Assembly (NCBI RefSeq): GCF_028554725.1
Contig: NC_071668.1
Coordinates: 71,522,719-71,586,718, forward strand
Reading direction: 5' to 3'
DNA from: Zeugodacus cucurbitae
Taxonomy: Eukaryota; Arthropoda; Insecta; Diptera; Tephritidae
DNA: 64,000 nucleotides
The notes under the pieces are model-generated. The model was given only the letters and a program-made list of their open reading frames with translations. It was not told where the DNA came from and did no database searches. The position numbers and the translations under genes were made by a program. This document shows, in pieces, positions 13,558 to 21,900 of this stretch; the first letter of the stretch is position 1, and every line of letters begins with the position of its first letter.

Positions 13558-16127
13558 TTATTCCTTCCACACATCCTCCACATCATCGTCCATGCCCCAG
13601 CCGTCACCACCGGCCGCAATATCATCCGCATGCATTGTCACTGCGGCAAATCGACTATTATCGATTACGATAACTTCATTTTCATTTTTATTTGGCAATT
13701 TCGTTGTAGTTGAAGTTGAATTTGTTGTTAAAATCCCTGTGTCCATTATTTTGTTGCTTTTTGACGCGATAACGGGTTCCATGTCTTTAAAGAAGTCGAA
13801 CTCAGCACTCTGCTCATTCGTTGTCGTCGCCGTCTTTTGCACAATGATGTCGAATGCGTTGAGATCATCGTTGATTTTTAGTTTACTCCGCTCCGCTTTG
13901 CTATTTGCCTGTGTTTTAGGAAATGGAATATGAATAAATGTATGCATCTGATTACAATATGACATTTACCTCTAATTTATTATCACTCACATTTTTGGAT
14001 TTTGCTGGCAGCGCTGCAGCTTCAACATTATTCAAAGGCAGTGTGGTTGAAAGTTGATGTGAAGCTGTCTGTATTGTATGCGCAGTAGTCGACGCATCAG
14101 CTTCTGTGGTTTGATTAAGTTTTTGTAATTCATCTGTTTCCCAATCGGACCATTCTTCAATTTCATCATCATCGCCATTTTCAACAACGTTGTGACAGTG
14201 AAAATCATTAATGGACGCCTTTTCAACGTCTTCTCCGTTCGCGCTTGGTTTATCTATACACAAGTCTAAGCTGGTATTTATATTATGGTTAACACTTTGA
14301 TTAATTAAAACCGCTGCATCACTGTTGGTGAGCATTTCTAGCTCTTCTATCGTTTCATTCGTATTTTCCACATCATCTTCTTGTTGTTGAGTTAAGCCAC
14401 CAATTACACCGTCTCCAATAACAACACTTTTATTATCTTCACCACCGTCTGGACTTAAACGTGGTGGCATATCGGAGGTCTCACTCAATTCGACCTGCGG
14501 CAGTGAATTAAAACTGCTACTCAAATCCACGTGATCTGGCAGTGGACTATCTGATACCATGTAGTCTATGTTGTTACCCATCACTGGCGTAATGGAACGT
14601 GGTTCCACCCAGTGTGTTGTGGCATCTGAAACAGCTGCATGTGGACGACCATCGGAGAAGATGCGCGTACGATTCCCAGCAATTACTGTGGATGCACCAA
14701 GTATGGGTACTAAATCAGCCATACAACGTAGTGTCTTCGCAACTAGCACATCGTTCGTATCATTCATACCTTCTAGCAAATAAGGTAGTATACACTCTAG
14801 AAGTTCTTCTTTTGAAAGTAAGCGTACAAATTCCATAAAATACTCGAGCAATATTAAACGTATTTGCGCATCACGCAAACGAAACATTTTCTTTATATGC
14901 GGCATAATGTAGCGCACGTATGTGTGATTGGAAAATAATGCCGCCGAGTGGTCGATTTTCGTTTTCAACACATACGGTGTAACACACAACTGTGCTGTGG
15001 GGTCCAGCAACACCATACGTGAAAGTAGATCCGCAGCTAATTGCGCACCCACAACTTCCTCTTTGAAATAGCGCAAACGATCGATGAGACCGGTAAAAAA
15101 ATCCTGCTTCTCTTGCATACTTTTCAAAGGCAATTCGAATAGGAAGGAATGTATAAGTACGAATTCGTGATTGAAATATGGATGTAATAGCACTGCCGAC
15201 AGACGTGGTCGCAGTTGGGCATTACTGTGTTTGAGGTGGGTGGCGCAATATTCACGAAACTCTTGCGCGTGTGGTGTCTCAGTGGTCTCCTTTTTGCTGC
15301 ATTTATTCAATACCTCTTCACATAGTGTTGCAAAGGCAAACTGTTCAATAGCATCACTACTATTGTCTTTACCTTCATTGGTGTCGACTGCAACGGAATA
15401 GCGATATGTCTTTACTAAATCTAGTAACGATTTTGTAATCTCTTTATGCTTCCACACATATTCAAAGCCAGCTAACCGCCAGCTACCATCGTCTGTGACG
15501 TAAATCGATGAGATACAAATGTTAAGGTGGCGTCCCATAGCCTATGGAATTATTTTCGTTAATTGAGTTGTTGAAAAGCAAGTAATGCCGAATTTCAGTT
15601 TTTTTTTTAATTCAAATCAAATACAAAACAAATTTAATTTATAAGTTGCAAATTCCAAAAATACCAACTCACCTTCTCAACCAAGAAGATCAAACTGCAG
15701 AGAATTGTTTGTAATCCAAGACAAACTTGTAAACTGTTTTGTGTGGATAATACCATACTTAGAGGACGTACTCTTTCTGTAGCTAAATGCTTTTGGCCAC
15801 CTTGTTCCCAAGTAGTTACATATTTCAATATATATGGATGGCGATATATCATTAAATTCTAATTGGAAAACTTCGTGTTTAAAAATTTTGACTTGAAGTT
15901 TATATTTTGTTTATTTATTTTACCTTTATAGCGCGTTCTAATGGCACTTGTATCACCCATAATTGTCCATTTACTACGGCTTCACCTTGAAATATGGAAA
16001 GTAGTTGTCGCCCATCCTCATTTGAAGTAGTTGGTGATTCAGCATTGTATAGTGTCCAGAAGTCGTTTGCTTCCACAGAATTCTTATCAATCACTAATCC
16101 CTTTAGACGGCTGGTATCATTGCCCAT
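13558..16127 (-). CDS. SCYL3: SCYL3/PACE-1-like pseudokinase with HEAT repeats, 4 coding exons, 763 aa
   Basis: Member of the SCY1-like family of catalytically dead kinases, membrane-trafficking scaffolds; mammalian SCYL3 binds ezrin and localises to the Golgi and leading edge. Exons (minus): 16127-15924, 15858-15673, 15541-13991, 13908-13558, all phase 0. A pseudokinase domain (~1-230) keeps family landmarks (YRHPYILKY, TERVRPLSMVL, NICISSIYVTDDGSWRLAGFE) but lacks the HRD and DFG catalytic motifs. Helical HEAT-like repeats (~230-400) contain LLECILPYLLEGMNDTND and STVIAGNRTRIF, close to the SCYL3 pattern. An acidic, low-complexity tail carries Trp-rich motifs (EEWSDWETDE; GGDGWGMDDDVEDVW). 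The chosen start gives MGNDTS, an N-myristoylation consensus like that of SCYL3; the codon before it is GTG. An alternative in-frame donor at 13970/13969 would add seven residues to exon 3. It could be SCYL1-like, but the N-terminus favours SCYL3. Confidence 0.88.
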
Positions 16128-16726
16128 CACTACTGCTTTGACCGTAACGGTACCTCACACAAAAGCGTATGTACAATTATATTATTATTATTGTTGTTAG
16201 GTTTAATTTTGCTTGATACATTTACTTTAATTTAACACTTTTTCATTATAATTTATTAGTATACAATTGGATTTAAAATCTTTCCATATACACAATTTGA
16301 CAGCTTTCGACATACTTCGTTTTTGACATTTGCACTATGTTGACTATGTGTACGAGACTCGTTTCAACAGCTGTTGGGAAAGTTTATAATTTTAGCGAAT
16401 TAAAAATGTAAAATAATATAAACTTTAGCTAAAATATATAATTTCACTTTTAATTTGATAAATTTTTATAAACGAAATTGTGGAAAACAAAAGTTTTGAA
16501 TTAAATAACGTTTTTTTATTGTAATAATTGTATTTTTCCTTAATTACAACTCTGTAATAACTGAACGAAGTTGGCTGTGCTTCGTTTTTGTGTTTTTGCT
16601 TCCGTTCTGCCAAAGTAATAAGCTATGTTGTCATCCTTTTCTTTTCTCCCTCTTTTTTCTTTCACCTACGTGTGAAGACATCGCGTATATCACGTCGGTG
16701 TAAATTAAATATTAAATTTCGTGAAA
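16128..16726. promoter_or_regulatory. Divergent promoter region between SCYL3-like gene (-) and RpL5 (+)
   Basis: About 600 bp separate the two start codons. The RpL5 side ends in a pyrimidine-rich initiator typical of ribosomal protein genes. No clear TATA box at the expected distance was seen for either gene. The region must contain both 5' leaders. Confidence 0.6.
16635..16674 (+). promoter_or_regulatory. Polypyrimidine (5'TOP-type) start region of RpL5
   Basis: An almost unbroken C/T run (CCTTTTCTTTTCTCCCTC, then more T/C) lies 55-90 bp before the RpL5 ATG. Ribosomal protein mRNAs of animals start with C followed by pyrimidines, which places them under TOR-dependent translational control. 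The exact start is not determined. Confidence 0.65.
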
Positions 16727-18178
16727 ATGGTGAGTTAACAAATGAAAATTTTGCAACAATTATTGCTATGATATTACAGTGAAATCAAATAAAGTGAAAT
16801 TCTTTTAAAATTTGTGTAGATGTTTTTGAAAATCATTGATTGAAAATCTTGTCTTAGTTTTCATATGTGTGTATGGTGGCTAATCAGACAATTTATATTT
16901 TTGCAGGGTTTCGTTAAAGTAGTCAAGAACAAGCAGTACTTCAAGCGCTACCAGGTCAAATTCCGCAGGCGTCGTGAGGGTAAAACTGATTACTATGCCC
17001 GGAAACGTTTGATCTTCCAAGACAAGAACAAGTACAACACACCCAAATACCGTTTGATTGTACGTCTGTCCAATAAGGATATCACCGTACAAATCGCCTA
17101 TGCCAGAATTGAAGGCGATCGTGTTGTATGCGCTGCCTATTCCCATGAGTTGCCCAAGTATGGCGTTAAGGTAAGCAATTGAAAGCATGGTCTATAAAAG
17201 CCGTTTACTTGAAAACGGTGAACAATTAGGTTATGTACTATTGTTGATATGAGTGCATGCATTAATACGATTTTGTTTTAGGTCGGTTTGACCAACTATG
17301 CTGCAGCTTACTGTACTGGTTTGTTGGTTGCTCGTCGCATTCTCAACAAATTGGGTCTGGATACCCTTTATGGTGGTTGCACTGAAGTGACCGGTGAGGA
17401 ATACAATGTTGAACCTGTCGATGACGGTCCAGGCGCTTTCCGTTGCTACTTGGATGTCGGTCTTGCACGTACAACCACTGGTGCTCGTGTGTTCGGTGCC
17501 ATGAAAGGTGCTGTCGATGGTGGTTTGAACATCCCTCACTCCGTCAAGCGTTTCCCCGGCTACAACGCTGAGGCTAAGAACTTCAACGCTGATGTGCACC
17601 GTGCTCATATTTTCGGTCAACACGTTGCCGATTACATGCGCACTCTAGAAGAGAACGATGAGGAGAGCTTCAAGCGCCAATTCAGCCGTTACATCAAATT
17701 GGGAATCCGTGCTGATGATGTGAGTATACGTGTGTTTTATTGATATGTTAAAAATGAATATGTACGTCCATTTTCAAAATTACCGCTGTGTCTTGTTACC
17801 CACGACGCTGGCTGTGCCAAAAGTGGACCACATTAAATCTAGGGACCTGTGTTCGAAATCTATCCATATTCAATATGATACATTTCCTGTTATGGTCGCA
17901 CATTATTTACATACATACATTATACTGTAGTCTAGCCTTATATGCTGAACGTAATATACTGATGGTAATTTTTTTTTGTTTTACAGCTTGAAACTATCTA
18001 TAAGAAAGCCCACCAATCTATTCGCTCTGATCCTACCCACAAGAAGAAGGACCAGAAGAGTGGCGGTGTCAAGAAACGGTGGAATGCTAAGAAACTCACG
18101 AATGAACAGCGTAAGGTTAAGGTGGCCGAACACAAGGCTGCTTATATTGCCAAGCTGAAGTCCGAGTCTGAAGCTTAA
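16727..18178 (+). CDS. RpL5: 60S ribosomal protein L5 (uL18), 4 coding exons, 298 aa
   Basis: Large-subunit protein that binds 5S rRNA with RpL11 and sits in the central protuberance. Exons: 16727-16729 (ATG alone), 16907-17170, 17282-17719, 17987-18178, total 897 nt. The protein starts MGFVKVVKNKQYFKRYQVKF and carries the uL18 core (YDT-type substrate loop, GLLVARRILNKLGLD, VGLARTTTGARVFGAMKGA, GGLNIPHS, FPGY). Its basic C-terminal extension is rich in Lys (KKKDQKSGGVKKRWNAKKL). Isolation of the ATG on its own exon is common in fly ribosomal genes. Codon use is strongly biased to C/G third bases compared with neighbours, as expected for high expression. Intron 3 holds an H/ACA-snoRNA-like structure. 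Polyadenylation signal AATAAA at 18272-18277. Length is one residue short of the Drosophila protein. Confidence 0.98.
17762..17905 (+). ncRNA. Candidate intronic H/ACA box snoRNA in RpL5 intron 3
   Basis: Two hairpins plus boxes fit the H/ACA layout. The hairpin 1 base pairs GTCCATTTT (17766-17774) with AAAAGTGGAC (17819-17828), leaving a large internal region with further stem potential. An H box ACATTA (ANANNA, 17830-17835) follows two bases later. Hairpin 2 is closed by GGGACC (17842-17847) with GGTCGC (17894-17899), one mismatch, and is followed by ACA at 17900-17902, three bases before the predicted end. Overall size (~144 nt) is typical. The segment is less AT-rich than the rest of the intron. 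Vertebrate RPL5 introns host snoRNAs, including the H/ACA RNA SNORA66, but homology is not shown here. Target uridines were not assigned. Confidence 0.6.
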
Positions 18179-18271
18179 ATAAGTTTTAGCGGATTTTGTG
18201 GGAAAAAAATTGGAAATGCTTTTCTCTAAAATTCTATTATTATTATGAAAATAATATAGGCTTTTATTTAC

Positions 18272-18277
18272 AATAAA
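18272..18277 (+). terminator. RpL5 polyadenylation signal AATAAA
   Basis: Canonical hexamer 94 bp after the RpL5 stop codon, followed by a T/G-rich downstream stretch. Confidence 0.8.
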
Positions 18278-18289
18278 CAATTGTTTTGT

Positions 18290-18934
18290 TATTTAATTGG
18301 TGGCTTCGTTAAAACATTAGTTAAATCAATACTGGTCTTGTCGACGTTGTTGTTATGGCGGCACGAGATTTCAAAAATATTTTTGAGTAGTATGCTACCG
18401 AAATGCCAGCCTTTGGCTAGATAAAAATCCAATTCCGTTCTGCATACGTAGTAGCGTTACTGGTTTGAAGCCAAATTATTTTTCTGATTTGTTTTAGAAT
18501 AGATATAGGTGTCTAATACTGATAACTTCAAATCGACTAAATAAAATTTTAAAATTTTCGATATAAAAAGCTTTATTTAAAAAATAATTTCGTAGGAATA
18601 TTTAAATAAATTGCATATATTTACATATGTACGTATGCTCTATGCTATGGTTGTGGGCAAAAATAATGAAAAAGGTTAAAGTAAGGTTATCAAGGTAACA
18701 CGAGAAGCGAGAAAGACTTGCTTAAGCGTATTTGCTTAAGGCATATAATACATACATTGTGCAGAATTTTCGACTTTTTGGCTTAAATTATGTTGTAAGG
18801 TCCCTTTACGGAAATTGCGTTAAAAAAATTACATAGGCGTAGTCTTTTAATTAAATTCAGCGCCAACGATTTGCTGTTTTGGTTTAACTTCCAACTCGTT
18901 GGTTTTGAGAAAATAGTGTTTTTGTATATTCTCG
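18290..18934. other. Convergent spacer between RpL5 and Vps41 3' ends
   Basis: No coding frame is seen. A minus-strand AATAAA (TTTATT at 18572-18577) could end the Vps41 transcript, making 18578-18934 its 3' untranslated region. Bases 18300-18500 contain a slightly GC-richer stretch without recognisable content. Confidence 0.55.
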
Positions 18935-21900
18935 CTATTCTAAAAGTAGTGCAAAGCCCTCTTCTTTGTTAAAATCACTAGGATTGCAAAGTTCACAATG
19001 CTCATTGTCCGGGCCACCAGGCACACAATTTGTATGGTAAATATGACCACATAGGAAAGTCACAACATCACTCAGTGGTGGAATGTGTTCATTCATGCTA
19101 ATGAGAGGACGATTACATTTTAAACAGCGCTCTGAAGTGGGTACACAGCGACCACGATTTTGTGTTCGCACCACTCTGGCATGACGGTTATAATAAAACT
19201 CCCATTGGATTTTTTGTGCACTCTTGCGTATTTGTACCTAAAGAGTAATAACATTTTAGTAGTATGGATATAGGGAATATATTGTATACACATACCTGCA
19301 AACGATAGTCCCACAAAAGTTTGACGACGGCATCGCGCAAACCAGGTATATTTTGTCCCAGTTTGATTTTCTCAACAACAGCAACGGGATCGACGTAGTC
19401 TATTCAAGTTATTAAAAAGTCATTATACAACTTGCAATTATATATGGAGACTACAAATAGATTTAGAGAAATTATTAAAGATTTCACAGCCACACGAAAA
19501 CAAAATTTCGTAACCTGGCAAGTCATGTAATTATCGACCACGAAAATCGCCGAGTTACGAAATTCAAGCGATTCCGTTGAAATTTTCAAGAAAGGCTCCG
19601 TCATATTGGATCCGCTATTTTAAATTTTGAAAGACCGACATCGGATTCTTATTTAGCGACCCCGAAAACCCAATAGTAGAGACTTTCATGCGAATCCGAT
19701 GTTATTAAAAAATCGCTGTCCGCCATATTGATTTAGTAGGTTATCTCAAAACCACGAACTGATTAGGTTAAATAGGCCTCGTATTCGGATTCAGCGACCC
19801 CAAAAACATGAAATACACGTAGTAAGATCCCCAGGTCATAACAAAATTTATTTTTTTGTTGTGTGGCTGTATTATCTTCATTTATCTATTCGTGGTCTCC
19901 ATTTGTATACATATATGTAATCAAGCATACATACCCACTATGCCATCCAACAGCTTCAGTACAATAGTAGGCTCTTTAACTGACTCATCAATCAATATGT
20001 TCCATAAATCCGAATCATTGTGCTCTTTACAAAACTCAATAGCCATTTCAATGTCTTGAATCTACAAGCATTTTGCTAACTAATTGTATATAATATGTAA
20101 AATGCAACTTTCTTTCATTACCTTTTCAATAATTATGTTTAAGGCCTCTATAGTATTGCCCATTTGACCTAACAAATATACCATTTCAGGATAGAATAAT
20201 TCACGCTTGCACACATCCAAAGCTTCTTGCATGGGATAGTGATTGGAACGTTTCAGAAATGGTAATAACTTTTGCGGTTCATATTTTGCATAGAGATTTA
20301 CCAACTTCCAATGGTATTTACCGCTCTTATCCACCTTATCTAAGGCATCTAAATACTAAAGAAATAATGCGCATTTAGTAAAATATTTAATTTGTGATTT
20401 GTACTACAACAACTCACCCAATATAAATACTCTTGATTTTGCTCCAATTGTTGCACAACAATTTCAGGTGAAATCTTATTCTTTTCGAATAAAACTTTAA
20501 AGGCACGCTCACGATTCAGCTGTATGAGTGGTATAATCATTTTGTGTATAGAATCATAGAGATCATAACGTCGTATCATTTCAAAAACATCTGCATTTTG
20601 TAGTCTGTAATTTAAAAAATATAATTTAATTTACATTATGTTAAAAAAATAATAATAAAAAATCGTTTGCTACTCACTTTAAGTACATTCGCAGTGCACT
20701 CTCATAGTCGCGCTGATGCAAATAAAGTATAGCCAAAGCTTCCAACAATTCATTCGCATTTTGCTTACGAAAATTGTCATGTATTGCGTTGATGACTGCT
20801 GCGCAATTGTATAAGTTGGATGGCCATTCTTTAATAAGATTCAAAAATCCTTTGGCATCGTGCTTCAGATATTCATATAATACCAACTCGTAAATGTGAG
20901 GATCAAGTTTACAGTCATCGGAGGTAGGTAGATAAGCACTAACTGAACGCAATTGCTGGCGTTCGAAAAATTTGAATACTTCCTCTTCCCATAACGATTT
21001 CTTATTGCCCAAAACGCGTAAACACAACTTCGCAGCAGCGTCAAATTGATTCAGCGCCAATAAATGATTTATATATAACCTGTTGGTAATATTTAAAATA
21101 TTTGCAGAGTTACAATGAAAATAAAAGGAAATCTGCATGTAATGTACTTAGCCACTGTTAGCAACGACCAGCTGCCGGCATGTGTCGATATCACTTCCAT
21201 TGCTTCCTCGAATTTTCTGCAATATCAGATAAACTCTTAAATAGTCAAAATATTAAAATTTTTTAAGTTAAAAATATGGATGCATTCTTATTTCCTTTAA
21301 CAATGCTGCCCCTTTAGCAGTAGTCCACAACGGAAGTAAATTTATGCACGTAAATACTTAAATACCATCAACGTGGCAACACTATATTTACTTTTGTCAA
21401 TAAAACAAATGGAAAAATCGGTGGCAAGTGAATTTTGGCCAGCGCGCATTGTAAACGCATATTTAATAGTTTACTGTGTTGGTATGTAATAATCTATAAC
21501 ATTAATGTTTATAACTTAATAATGTTTTATATTTTTCAGTTGAAATAGCTGTAAATGCACTTTGAACGCAGCATGTAAGGTTGAGGCAAAAAGTATTGCT
21601 ATTACACATACACACACACATACGGTAACATATGAATTCGAGTGCCAGGCACCGGGACACAGTGCGAGTATAAGTCAAATAGACTTTTAACAACTATAGT
21701 TGCACTAAAAGCTTCAAAATTATTCGTCCAACTGCACGTACGCACCAAACACGCCAGACGGAGCGTGAATGTAAGCCTGCCAAAACTGTTCATACACACA
21801 AAATGCGGCGTATGAATAACTTAATAACACTTTTTACCGCAATGGTAGCTTTTTTCTTTGGCTGCTTTTTGAGTAATATGTTGAATAAAGCCGAAAAGTG

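Noticed and set aside
16730..17281. snoRNAs in RpL5 introns 1 and 2
   Set aside because: Intron 1 has ATGATAT but no D box at a suitable distance; intron 2 has a small CCGTTT/AAACGG hairpin but no H/ACA or C/D boxes.
17231..17623. 130-codon minus-strand ORF opposite RpL5
   Set aside because: Antisense of highly biased RpL5 codons; such shadow frames are expected.
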